Below are positions 16,801 to 32,025 of a stretch of 64,000 bases of DNA, one piece after another; positions within the stretch are counted from its first letter, which is position 1; every line of letters starts with the position of its first letter. A program made the position numbers and the translations under genes. The stretch lies in contig NC_134988.1 of assembly GCF_050947335.1 (NCBI RefSeq), positions 682,001 through 746,000 of the forward strand. Direction: 5' to 3'. This stretch comes from Megachile rotundata (Eukaryota > Arthropoda > Insecta > Hymenoptera > Megachilidae). The notes under the pieces were generated by a model. It saw nothing but the letters and a program-made list of their open reading frames with translations, had not been told where the DNA came from and did not search any database.

Positions 16801-18712
16801 ACAACCATACAATCACAATCATGCAATCACAATCATACAATCACAATCATACATTCAAAATCATGCAATCACAATCATACAATCGCAATCATACAATCGC
16901 AATCATACAATCGCAATCATACTATCACAATCATACATTCAAAATCATGCAATCACAACCATACAATCACAATCATGCAATCACAATCATACAATCACAA
17001 TCATACATTCCAAATCATGCAATCACAATCATACAATCACAATCATGCAATCACAATCATACAATCACAATCATACAATCACAATCATACAATCACAATC
17101 ATACAATCACAATCATACAATCACAATCATACAATCACAATCATACAATCACAATCATACAATCACAATCATACAATCACAATCATACAATCACTATCAT
17201 ACAATCACAATCATACAATCACAATCATACAATCGCAAGCATACAATCACATTCATACAATCTCAATCATACAATCTCAATCATACAATCACAATCATAC
17301 AATTACAATCATACAATTACAATCATACAACCACAATCATACAATCACAATCATACATTCAAAATCATGCAATCACAATCATACAATCACAATCATGCAA
17401 TCACAATCATACAATCACAATCATACAATCACTATCATACAATCACAATCATACAATCGCAATCATACAATCGCAAGCATACAATCACATTCATACAATC
17501 TCAATCATACAATCTCAATCATACAATCGCAATCATACAATTACAATCATACAATTACAATCATACAATCACAATCATACAATCACAATCATACTATCAC
17601 AATCATACAATCACAATCATACAATCACAATCATACAATCACAATCATACAATCACAATCATACATTCAAAATCATACAATCACAATCATACAATCGCAA
17701 TCATACAATCACAATCATACAATCGCAATCATACAATTGCAATCTCCCAAATACAATCTCCCAAATACAATCTCCCAAATACAATCATACAATCACAATC
17801 ATACAATCACAATCATACAATCACAATCATGCAATCACAATCATACATTCAAAATCATGCAATCACAATCATACAATCACAATCATGCAATCACAATCAT
17901 ACAATCATAATCATACAATCACAATCATACAATCAAACTCATACAATCACAATCATACAATCACAATCATACAATCACAATCATACAATCACAATCATAC
18001 AATCACAATCATACAATCACAATCATACAATCACAATCATACAATCACTATCATACAATCACAATCATACAATCACAATCATACAATCGCAAGCATACAA
18101 TCACATTCATACAATCTCAATCATACAATCTCAATCATACAATCACAATCATACAATTACAATCATATAATTACAATCATACAATCACAATCATACAATC
18201 ACTATCATACAATCACAATCATACAATCACAATCATACAATCGCAATCATACAATCGAATTCATACAATCGCAATCATACAATCACAATCATACAATCGC
18301 AATCATACAATCACAATCATACAATCACAATCATACAATCACAATCATACAATCGAATTCATACAATCGCAATCATGCAATCACAATCATACAATCGCAA
18401 TCATACAATTACAATCTCCCAAATACAATCTCCCAAAAACAATCATACAATCACAATCATACAATCACAATCATACAATCACAATCATACAATCACAATC
18501 ATACTATCACAATCATACAATCACAATCATACAATCACAATCATACAATCACAATCATACATTCAAAATCATGCAATCACAACCATACAATCACAATCAT
18601 GCAATCACAATCATACAATCACAATCATACATTCAAAATCATGCAATCACAATCATACAATCACAATCATGCAATCACAATCATACAATCACAATCATAC
18701 AATCACAATCAT
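13900..18712. repeat. 4.8 kb block, copy 2
   Basis: Partner of 7852-12664 at a constant offset of 6048 bp, with cassettes at 13995, 14681, 15983, 16389, 17733 and 18405. No indel is needed along the length, since every landmark keeps the same offset. Its right part also belongs to the 3976-bp-offset pair. Confidence 0.85.
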
Positions 18713-19978
18713 ACAATCACAATCATACAATCACAATCATACAATCACAATCATACAATCACAATCATACAATCACAATCATACAATCACTATCATACAA
18801 TCACAATCATACAATCACAATCATACAATCGCAAGCATACAATCACATTCATACAATCTCAATCATACAATCTCAATCATACAATCACAATCATACAATT
18901 ACAATCATACAATTACAATCATACAACCACAATCATACAATCACAATCATACATTCAAAATCATGCAATCACAATCATACAATCACAATCATACAATCGC
19001 AATCATACAATCGAATTCATACAATCGCAATCATACAATCACAATCATACAATCGCAATCATACAATCACAATCATACAATCACAATCATACAATCGAAT
19101 TCATACAATCGCAATCATACAATCGCAATCATACAATCGCAGTCATACGATTACAATCTCCCAAATACAATCTCCCAAATACAATCATACAATCACAATC
19201 ATACAATCACAATCATACAATCACAATCATACAATCACAATCATACAATCACAATCATACAATCACAATCATACTATCACAATCATACAATCACAATCAT
19301 ACAATCACAATCATACAATCACAATCATACATTCAAAATCATGCAATCACAACCATACAATCACAATCATGCAATCACAATCATACAATCACAATCATAC
19401 ATTCAAAATCATGCAATCACAATCATACAATCACAATCATGCAATCACAATCATACAATCACAATCATACAATCACAATCATACAATCACAATCATACTA
19501 TCACAATCATACAATCACAATCATACAATCACAATCATACAATCACAATCATACATTCAAAATCATGCAATCACAACCATACAATCACAATCATGCAATC
19601 ACAATCATACAATCACAATCATACATTCAAAATCATGCAATCACAATCATACAATCACAATCATGCAATCACAATCATACAATCACAATCATACAATCAC
19701 AATCATACAATCACAATCATACTATCACAATCATACTATCACAATCATACAATCACAATCATACAATCACAATCATACAATCACAATCATACAATCACAA
19801 TCATACAATCACAATCATACAATCACAATCATACAATCACAATCATACAATCACAATCATACAATCACTATCATACAATCACAATCATACAATCACAATC
19901 ATACAATCGCAAGCATACAATCACATTCATACAATCTCAATCATACAATCTCAATCATACAATCACAATCATACAATT
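17288..19978. repeat. 2.7 kb block, copy 1 (partner 3976 bp downstream)
   Basis: Cassettes 17733, 18405 and 19147 pair with 21709, 22381 and 23123 (offset 3976, 284 monomers). The right edge is at 19979, where this copy continues into two acaattacaatcat monomers and the partner does not. Confidence 0.82.
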
Positions 19979-21263
19979 ACAATCATACAATTACAATCAT
20001 ACAACCACAATCATACAATCACAATCATACATTCAAAATCATGCAATCACAATCATACAATCACAATGATGCAATGACAATCATACAATCACAATCATAC
20101 ATTCAAAATCATGCAATCACAATCATACAATCACAATCATGCAGTCACAATCATACAATCACAATCATACAATCACAATCATACAATCACAATCATACAA
20201 TCACAATCATACAATCACAATCATACAATCACAATCATACAATCACAATCATACAATCACAATCATACAATCACTATCATACAATCACAATCATACAATC
20301 ACAATCATACAATCGCAAGCATACAATCACATTCATACAATCTCAATCATACAATCTCAATCATACAATCACAATCATACAATCACAATCATACATTCAA
20401 AATCATGCAATCACAATCATACAATCACAATCATGCAATCACAATCATACAATCACAATCATACAATCACAATCATACAATCGCAAGCATACAATCACAT
20501 TCATACAATCTCAATCATACAATCTCAATCATACAATCTCAATCATACAATCACAATCATACAATTACAATCATACAATTACAATCATACAATCACAATC
20601 ATACAATCACTATCATACAATCACAATCATACAATCACAATCATACAATCGCAATCATACAATCGAATTCATACAATCGCAATCATACAATCACAATCAT
20701 ACAATCGCAATCATACAATCACAATCATACAATCACAATCATACAATCACAATCATACAATCACAATCATACAATCGAATTCATACAATCGCAATCATAC
20801 AATCGCAATCATACAATCGCAATCATACAATCGCAATCATACAATTACAATCTCCCAAATACAATCTCCCAAATACAATCTCCCAAATACAATCTCCCAA
20901 ATACAATCTCCCAAATACAATCATACAATCACAATCATACAATCACAATCATGCAATCACAATCATAGAATCACAATCATACAATCACAATCATACAATC
21001 ACAATCATACTATCACAATCATACAATCACAATCATACAATCACAATCATACATTCAAAATCATGCAATCACAACCATACAATCACAATCATGCAATCAC
21101 AATCATACAATCACAATCATACATTCAAAATCATGCAATCACAATCATACAATCACAATCATACAATCACAATCATACAATCACAATCATACAATCACTA
21201 TCATACAATCACAATCATACAATCACAATCATACAATCGCAAGCATACAATCACATTCATACA
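19979..21263. repeat. Satellite spacer with the five-copy cassette
   Basis: Ordinary modules. Contains a rare gcagtcacaatcat monomer at 20141 (also at 27099, offset 6958), three ctcaatcat monomers at 20504-20545, and the cassette at 20841-20924 with five CCCAAAT. Positions 20391 to about 20840 match 23961 to about 24410 (offset 3570). Confidence 0.8.
20841..20924. repeat. Expanded cassette, five CCCAAAT copies
   Basis: acaattacaatctc, four ccaaatacaatctc and ccaaatacaatcat, six monomers in all. With 25349-25432 it is the longest cassette in the window. The common form has three monomers. Confidence 0.92.
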
Positions 21264-23954
21264 ATCACAATCATACAATTACAATCATACAATTACAATC
21301 ATACAACCACAATCATACAATCACAATCATACATTCAAAATCATGCAATCACAATCATACAATCACAATCATGCAATCACAATCATACAATCACAATCAT
21401 ACAATCACTATCATACAATCACAATCATACAATCGCAATCATACAATCGCAAGCATACAATCACATTCATACAATCTCAATCATACAATCTCAATCATAC
21501 AATCACAATCATACAATTACAATCATACAATTACAATCATACAATCACAATCATACAATCACAATCATACTATCACAATCATACAATCACAATCATACAA
21601 TCACAATCATACAATCACAATCATACAATCACAATCATACATTCAAAATCATACAATCACAATCATACAATCGCAATCATACAATCACAATCATACAATC
21701 GCAATCATACAATTGCAATCTCCCAAATACAATCTCCCAAATACAATCTCCCAAATACAATCATACAATCACAATCATACAATCACAATCATACAATCAC
21801 AATCATGCAATCACAATCATACATTCAAAATCATGCAATCACAATCATACAATCACAATCATGCAATCACAATCATACAATCATAATCATACAATCACAA
21901 TCATACAATCAAACTCATACAATCACAATCATACAATCACAATCATACAATCACAATCATACAATCACAATCATACAATCACAATCATACAATCACAATC
22001 ATACAATCACAATCATACAATCACTATCATACAATCACAATCATACAATCACAATCATACAATCGCAAGCATACAATCACATTCATACAATCTCAATCAT
22101 ACAATCTCAATCATACAATCACAATCATACAATTACAATCATATAATTACAATCATACAATCACAATCATACAATCACTATCATACAATCACAATCATAC
22201 AATCACAATCATACAATCGCAATCATACAATCGAATTCATACAATCGCAATCATACAATCACAATCATACAATCGCAATCATACAATCACAATCATACAA
22301 TCACAATCATACAATCACAATCATACAATCGAATTCATACAATCGCAATCATGCAATCACAATCATACAATCGCAATCATACAATTACAATCTCCCAAAT
22401 ACAATCTCCCAAAAACAATCATACAATCACAATCATACAATCACAATCATACAATCACAATCATACAATCACAATCATACTATCACAATCATACAATCAC
22501 AATCATACAATCACAATCATACAATCACAATCATACATTCAAAATCATGCAATCACAACCATACAATCACAATCATGCAATCACAATCATACAATCACAA
22601 TCATACATTCAAAATCATGCAATCACAATCATACAATCACAATCATGCAATCACAATCATACAATCACAATCATACAATCACAATCATACAATCACAATC
22701 ATACAATCACAATCATACAATCACAATCATACAATCACAATCATACAATCACAATCATACAATCACTATCATACAATCACAATCATACAATCACAATCAT
22801 ACAATCGCAAGCATACAATCACATTCATACAATCTCAATCATACAATCTCAATCATACAATCACAATCATACAATTACAATCATACAATTACAATCATAC
22901 AACCACAATCATACAATCACAATCATACATTCAAAATCATGCAATCACAATCATACAATCACAATCATACAATCGCAATCATACAATCGAATTCATACAA
23001 TCGCAATCATACAATCACAATCATACAATCGCAATCATACAATCACAATCATACAATCACAATCATACAATCGAATTCATACAATCGCAATCATACAATC
23101 GCAATCATACAATCGCAGTCATACGATTACAATCTCCCAAATACAATCTCCCAAATACAATCATACAATCACAATCATACAATCACAATCATACAATCAC
23201 AATCATACAATCACAATCATACAATCACAATCATACAATCACAATCATACTATCACAATCATACAATCACAATCATACAATCACAATCATACAATCACAA
23301 TCATACATTCAAAATCATGCAATCACAACCATACAATCACAATCATGCAATCACAATCATACAATCACAATCATACATTCAAAATCATGCAATCACAATC
23401 ATACAATCACAATCATGCAATCACAATCATACAATCACAATCATACAATCACAATCATACAATCACAATCATACTATCACAATCATACAATCACAATCAT
23501 ACAATCACAATCATACAATCACAATCATACATTCAAAATCATGCAATCACAACCATACAATCACAATCATGCAATCACAATCATACAATCACAATCATAC
23601 ATTCAAAATCATGCAATCACAATCATACAATCACAATCATGCAATCACAATCATACAATCACAATCATACAATCACAATCATACAATCACAATCATACTA
23701 TCACAATCATACTATCACAATCATACAATCACAATCATACAATCACAATCATACAATCACAATCATACAATCACAATCATACAATCACAATCATACAATC
23801 ACAATCATACAATCACAATCATACAATCACAATCATACAATCACTATCATACAATCACAATCATACAATCACAATCATACAATCGCAAGCATACAATCAC
23901 ATTCATACAATCTCAATCATACAATCTCAATCATACAATCACAATCATACAATC
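21264..23954. repeat. 2.7 kb block, copy 2
   Basis: Partner of 17288-19978. At its left edge the two ctcaatcat monomers of beta are missing (cacattcat is followed directly by a consensus monomer), so the copies stop aligning there without a 28-bp shift. At its right edge the sequence switches to match 20391 onward. Confidence 0.8.
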
Positions 23955-24796
23955 ACAATCATACATTCAAAATCATGCAATCACAATCATACAATCACAA
24001 TCATGCAATCACAATCATACAATCACAATCATACAATCACAATCATACAATCGCAAGCATACAATCACATTCATACAATCTCAATCATACAATCTCAATC
24101 ATACAATCACAATCATACAATTACAATCATACAATTACAATCATACAATCACAATCATACAATCACTATCATACAATCACAATCATACAATCACAATCAT
24201 ACAATCGCAATCATACAATCGAATTCATACAATCGCAATCATACAATCACAATCATACAATCGCAATCATACAATCACAATCATACAATCACAATCATAC
24301 AATCACAATCATACAATCACAATCATACAATCGAATTCATACAATCGCAATCATACAATCGCAATCATACAATCGCAATCATACAATCGCAATCATACAA
24401 TTACAATCTCCCAAATACAATCTCCCAAATACAATCTCCCAAATACAATCATACAATCACAATCATACAATCACAATCATGCAATCACAATCATAGAATC
24501 ACAATCATACAATCACAATCATACAATCACAATCATACTATCACAATCATACAATCACAATCATACAATCACAATCATACATTCAAAATCATGCAATCAC
24601 AACCATACAATCACAATCATGCAATCACAATCATACAATCACAATCATACATTCAAAATCATGCAATCACAATCATACAATCGCAATCATACAATCGCAA
24701 TCATACAATCGCAATCATACAATCACAATCATACAATCACAATCATACTATCACAATCATGCAATCACAATCATACAATCACAATCATACAATCAC
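23955..24796. repeat. Satellite modules, related to 20.4-20.9 kb
   Basis: Continues beta and gamma, with a three-copy cassette at 24397, then alpha. Positions 23961 to about 24410 align with 20391 to about 20840. No other content. Confidence 0.8.
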
Positions 24797-25348
24797 AATC
24801 ATACAGTCACAATCATACATTCAAAATCATGCAATCACAACCATACAATCACAATCATGCAATCACAATCATACAATCACAATCATACATTCAAAATCAT
24901 GCAATCACAATCATACAATCACAATCATGCAATCACAATCATACAGTCACAATCATACAATCACAATCGTACAATCACAATCATACAATCACAATCATAC
25001 AATCACAATCATACAATCACAATCATACAATCACAATCATACAATCACTATCATACAATCACAATCATACAATCACAATCATACAATCGCAAGCATACAA
25101 TCACATTCATACAATCTCAATCATACAATCTCAATCATACAATCACAATCATACAATTACAATCATAGAATTACAATCATACAATTACAATCATACAATC
25201 ACAATCATACAATCACTATCATACAATCACAATCATACAATCACAATCACACAATCGCAATCATATAATCGAATTCATACAATCGCAATCATACAATCAC
25301 AATCATACATTCGCAATCATACAATCACAATCATACAATCGCAATCAT

Positions 25349-25432
25349 ACAATTACAATCTCCCAAATACAATCTCCCAAATACAATCTCCCAAATACAA
25401 TCTCCCAAATACAATCTCCCAAATACAATCAT
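25349..25432. repeat. Expanded cassette, five CCCAAAT copies
   Basis: Six monomers. Its partner at 28653-28722 has four CCCAAAT in an otherwise matching context, which records a one-monomer change since duplication. Confidence 0.92.
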
Positions 25433-26146
25433 ACAATCACAATCATACAACCACAATCATACAATCACAATCATGCATTCAAAGTTATGCAATCACAATC
25501 ATACAATCACAATCATACAATCACAATCATACAATCACAATCGTACAATCACAATCATACAATCACAATCATACAATCACTATCATACAATCACAATCAT
25601 ACAATCACAATCATACAATCGCAAGCATACAATCACATTCATACAATCTCAATCATACAATCTCAATCATACAATCACAATCATACAATTACAATCATAC
25701 AATTACAATCATACAATCACAATCATACAATCACAATCATACATTCAAAATCATGCAATCACAATCATACAATCACAATCATGCAATCACAATCATACAA
25801 TCACAATCATACAATCACAATCATACAATCACAATCATACAATCGCAAGCATACAATCACATTCATACAATCTCAATCATACAATCTCAATCATACAATC
25901 ACAATCATACAATTACAATCATGCAATTACAATCATACAATCACAATCATACAATCACTATCATACAATCACAATCATACAATCGCAATCATACAATCGC
26001 AATCATACAATCGAATTCATACAATCGCAATCATACAATCACAATCATACAATCGCAATCATACAATCACAATCATACAATCACAATCATACAATCACAA
26101 TCATGCAATCGAATTCATACAATCGCAATCATACAATCGCAATCAT

Positions 26147-26174
26147 ACAATTACAATCTCCCAAATACAATCAT
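26147..26174. repeat. Contracted cassette, one CCCAAAT copy
   Basis: Only acaattacaatctc and ccaaatacaatcat. Partner cassettes at 29437 and 48234 are also single-copy, so the contraction predates those duplications. Confidence 0.92.
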
Positions 26175-26490
26175 ACAATCACAATCATACAATCACAATC
26201 ATACAATCACAATCATACAATCACAATCATACTATCACAATCATACAATCACAATCATACAATCACAATCATACAATCACAATCATACAATCACAATCAT
26301 ACATTCAAAATCATGCAATCACAACCATACAATCACAATCATGCAATCACAATCATACAATCACAATCATACATTCAAAATCATGCAATCACAATCATAC
26401 AATCACAATCATGCAATCACAATCATACAATCACAATCATACAATCACAATCACACAATCACAATCATACAATCACAATCATACAATCAC

Positions 26491-28100
26491 TATCATACAA
26501 TCACAATCATACAATCACAATCATACAATCGCAAGCATACAATCACAATCATGCAATCACAATCATACAATCACAATCATACATTCAAAATCATGCAATC
26601 ACAATCATACAATCACAATCATGCAATCACAATCATACAATCACAATCATACAATCACAATCATACAATCACAATCATACTATCACAATCATACTATCAC
26701 AATCATACAATCACAATCATACAATCACAATCATACAATCACAATCATACAATCACAATCATACAATCACAATCATACAATCACAATCATACAATCACAA
26801 TCATACAATCACTATCATACAATCACAATCATACAATCACAATCATACAATCGCAAGCATACAATCACATTCATACAATCTCAATCATACAATCTCAATC
26901 ATACAATCTCAATCATACAATCACAATCATACAATTACAATCATACAATTACAATCATACAACCACAATCATACAATCACAATCATACATTCAAAATCAT
27001 GCAATCACAATCATACAATCACAATCATGCAATGACAATCATACAATCACAATCATACATTCAAAATCATGCAATCACAATCATACAATCACAATCATGC
27101 AGTCACAATCATACAATCACAATCATACAATCACAATCATACAATCACAATCATACAATCACAATCATACAATCACAATCATACAATCACAATCATACAA
27201 TCACAATCATACAATCACAATCATACAATCACTATCATACAATCACAATCATACAATCACAATCATACAATCGCAAGCATACAATCACATTCATACAATC
27301 TCAATCATACAATCTCAATCATACAATCACAATCATACAATCACAATCATACATTCAAAATCATGCAATCACAATCATACAATCACAATCATGCAATCAC
27401 AATCATACAATCACAATCATACAATCACAATCATACAATCGCAAGCATTCAATCACATTCATACAATCTCAATCATACAATCTCAATCATACAATCACAA
27501 TCATACAATTACAATCATACAATTACAATCATACAATCACAATCATACAATCACTATCATACAATCGCAATCATACAATCACAATCATACAATCGCAATC
27601 ATACAATCGAATTCATACAATCGCAATCATACAATCACAATCATACAATCGCAATCATACAATCACAATCATACAATCACAATCATACAATCACAATCAT
27701 ACAATCACAATCATACAATCGAATTCATACAATCGCAATCATACAATCGCAATCATACAATCGCAATCATACAATCGCAATCATACAATTACAATCTCCC
27801 AAATACAATCTCCCAAATACAATCATACAATCACAATCATACAATCACAATCATACAATCACAATCATACAATCACAATCATACTATCACAATCATACAA
27901 TCACAATCATACAATCACAATCATACAATCACAATCATACAATCACAATCATACATTCAAAATCATGCAATCACAACCATACAGTCACAATCATGCAATC
28001 ACAATCATACAATCACAATCAGACATTCAAAATCATGCAATCACAATCATACAATCACAATCATGCAATCACAATCATAGAATCACAATCATACAATCAC
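26491..28100. repeat. Satellite modules between the 1.7 kb copies
   Basis: Includes a doubled actatc pair at 26679 and 26693 and the gcagtcacaatcat monomer at 27099, both 6958 bp downstream of counterparts at 19721 and 20141. Three ctcaatcat monomers occur near 26875. Cassette at 27785. No other content. Confidence 0.78.
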
Positions 28101-29780
28101 AATCATACAATCACAATCATACATTCAAAATCATGCAATCACAACCATACAATCACAATCATGCAATCACAATCATACAATCACAATCATACATTCAAAA
28201 TCATGCAATCACAATCATACAATCACAATCATGCAATCACAATCATACAGTCACAATCATACAATCACAATCGTACAATCACAATCATACAATCACAATC
28301 ATACAGTCACAATCATACAATCACAATCATACAATCACAATCATACAATCACTATCATACAATCACAATCATACAATCACAATCATACAATCGCAAGCAT
28401 ACAATCACATTCATACAATCTCAATCATACAATCTCAATCATACAATCACAATCATACAATTACAATCATAGAATTACAATCATACAATTACAATCATAC
28501 AATCACAATCATACAATCACTATCATACAATCACAATCATACAATCACAATCACACAATCGCAATCATATAATCGAATTCATACAATCGCAATCATACAA
28601 TCACAATCATACATTCGCAATCATACAATCACAATCATACAATCGCAATCATACAATTACAATCTCCCAAATACAATCTCCCAAATACAATCTCCCAAAT
28701 ACAATCTCCCAAATACAATCATACAATCACAATCATACAACCACAATCATACAATCACAATCATGCATTCAAAGTTATGCAATCACAATCATACAATCAC
28801 AATCATACAATCACAATCATACAATCACAATCGTACAATCACAATCATACAATCACAATCATACAATCACTATCATACAATCACAATCATACAATCACAA
28901 TCATACAATCGCAAGCATACAATCACATTCATACAATCTCAATCATACAATCTCAATCATACAATCACAATCATACAATTACAATCATACAATTACAATC
29001 ATACAATCACAATCATACAATCACAATCATACATTCAAAATCATGCAATCACAATCATACAATCACAATCATGCAATCACAATCATACAATCACAATCAT
29101 ACAATCACAATCATACAATCACAATCATACAATCGCAAGCATACAATCACATTCATACAATCTCAATCATACAATCTCAATCATACAATCACAATCATAC
29201 AATTACAATCATGCAATTACAATCATACAATCACAATCATACAATCACTATCATACAATCACAATCATACAATCGCAATCATACAATCGCAATCATACAA
29301 TCGAATTCATACAATCGCAATCATACAATCACAATCATACAATCGCAATCATACAATCACAATCATACAATCACAATCATACAATCACAATCATGCAATC
29401 GAATTCATACAATCGCAATCATACAATCGCAATCAAAGAATTACAATCTCCCAAATACAATCATACAATCACAATCATACAATCACAATCATACAATCAC
29501 AATCATACAATCACAATCATACTATCACAATCATACAATCACAATCATACAATCACAATCATACAATCACAATCATACAATCACAATCATACATTCAAAA
29601 TCATGCAATCACAACCATACAATCACAATCATGCAATCACAATCATACAATCACAATCATACATTCAAAATCATGCAATCACAATCATACAATCACAATC
29701 ATGCAATCACAATCATACAATCACAATCATACAATCACAATCACACAATCACAATCATACAATCACAATCATACAATCAC
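28101..29780. repeat. 1.7 kb block, copy 2
   Basis: Partner of 24797-26490. Overlaps the start of the next domain. Diverges at 29781, where a consensus monomer faces cactatcat in copy 1. Confidence 0.82.
29437..29464. repeat. Contracted cassette with private changes
   Basis: Single CCCAAAT. The junction reads CAAAGAATT where the partner at 48234 reads CATACAATT, so two substitutions are private to this copy. Confidence 0.88.
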
Positions 29781-31438
29781 AATCATACAATCACAATCAT
29801 ACAATCAGAATCATACAATCACAATCATACAATCACTATCATACAATCACAATCATACAATCACAATCATACAATCGCAAGCATACAATCACATTCATAC
29901 AATCTCAATCATACAATCTCAATCATACAATCACAATCATACAATTACAATCATATAATTACAATCATACAATCACAATCATACAATCACTATCATACAA
30001 TCACAATCATACAATCACAATCATACAATCGCAATCATACAATCGAATACATACAATCGCAATCATACAATCACAATCATACAATCGCAATCATACAATC
30101 ACAATCATACAATCACAATCATACAATCACAATCATACAATCGAATTCATACAATCGCAATCATGGAATCACAATCATACAATCGCAATCATACAATTAC
30201 AATCTCCCAAATACAATCTCCCAAAAACAATCATACAATCACAATCATACAATCACAATCATACAATCACAATCATACAATCACAATCATACAATCACAA
30301 TCATACAATCACAATCATACAATCACAATCATACAATCACAATCATACATTCAAAATCATGCAATCACAACCATACAATCACAATCATGCAATCACAATC
30401 ATACAATCACAATCATACATTCAAAATCATGCAATCACAATCATACAATCACAATCATGCAATCACAATCATACAATCACAATCATACAATCACAATCAT
30501 ACAATCACAATCATACAATCACAATCATACAATCACAATCATACAATCACAATCATACAATCACAATCATACAATCACTATCATACAATCACTATCATAC
30601 AATCACTATCATACAATCACAATCATACAATCACAATCATACAATCGCAAGCATACAATCACATTCATACAATCTCAATCATACAATCTCAATCATACAA
30701 TCACAATCATACAATTACAATCATACAATTACAATCATACAACCACAATCATACAATCACAATCATACATTCAAAATCATGCAATCACAATCATACAATC
30801 ACAATCATACAATCGCAATCATACAATCGAATTCATACAATCGCAATCATACAATCACAATCATACAATCGCAATCATACAATCACAATCATACAATCAC
30901 AATCATACAATCACAATCATACAATCGAATTCATACAATCGCAATCATACAATCGCAATCATACAATCGCAATCATACGATTACAATCTCCCAAATACAA
31001 TCTCCCAAATACAATCATACAATCACAATCATACAATCACAATCATACAATCACAATCATACAATCACAAACATACAATCACAATCATACTATCACAATC
31101 ATACAATCACAATCATACAATCACAATCATACAATCACAATCATACATTCAAAATCATGCAATCACAACCATACAATCACAATCATGCAATCACAATCAT
31201 ACAATCACAATCATACATTCAAAATCATGCAATCACAATCATACAATCACAATCATGCAATCACAACCATACAATCACAATCATGCAATCACAATCATAC
31301 AATCACAATCATACAATCACAATCATACATTCAAAATCATGCAATCACAACCATACAATCACAATCATGCAATCACAATCATACAATCACAATCATACAT
31401 TCAAAATCATGCAATCACAATCATACAATCACAATCAT

Positions 31439-31452
31439 GCACACACAATCAT
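31439..31452. repeat. Rare gcacacacaatcat marker monomer
   Basis: Seen at 655, 31439 and 50236 only. The three positions tie the left domain, copy A and copy B together. Confidence 0.93.
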
Positions 31453-32012
31453 ACAATCACAATCATACAATCACAATCATACAATCACAATCATACTATC
31501 ACAATCATACAATCACAATCATACAATCACAATCATACAATCACAATCATACAATCACAATCATACAATCACAATCATACAATCACAATCATACAATCAC
31601 AATCATACAATCACAATCATACAATCACTATCATACAATCACAATCATACAATCACAATCATACAATAGCAAGCATACAATCACATTCATACAATCTCAA
31701 TCATACAATCTCAATCATACAATCACAATCATACAATCACAATCATACAATCACAATCATACAATCACAATCATACAATCACAATCATACAATCACAATC
31801 ATACAATCACAATCATACATTCAAAATCATGCAATCACAATCATACAATCACAATCATACAATCACAATCATACAATCACAATCATGCAATCACAAAAAT
31901 ACAATCATAATCATACAATCACAATCATACAATCGCAATCATACAATCACAATCATACAATCATAATCATACAATCACAATCATACAATCATAATCATAC
32001 AATTACAATCAT

Positions 32013-32025
32013 ACATCACAATCAT
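32013..32025. repeat. 13-bp monomer 3
   Basis: acatcacaatcat after acaatcataatcat and acaattacaatcat. Register 9 to 8. Confidence 0.95.

Larger units (their letters stand above)
24797..26490. repeat. 1.7 kb block, copy 1 (partner about 3.3 kb downstream)
   Basis: Aligns with 28101-29780. Shared rare variants include cagtcac monomers, a tagaattac form, tataatcg, acattcgcaatcat and gcattcaaagttat. Offset is 3304 bp before the cassette at 25349 and 3290 bp after it, because this copy has five CCCAAAT and the partner four. Confidence 0.85.
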
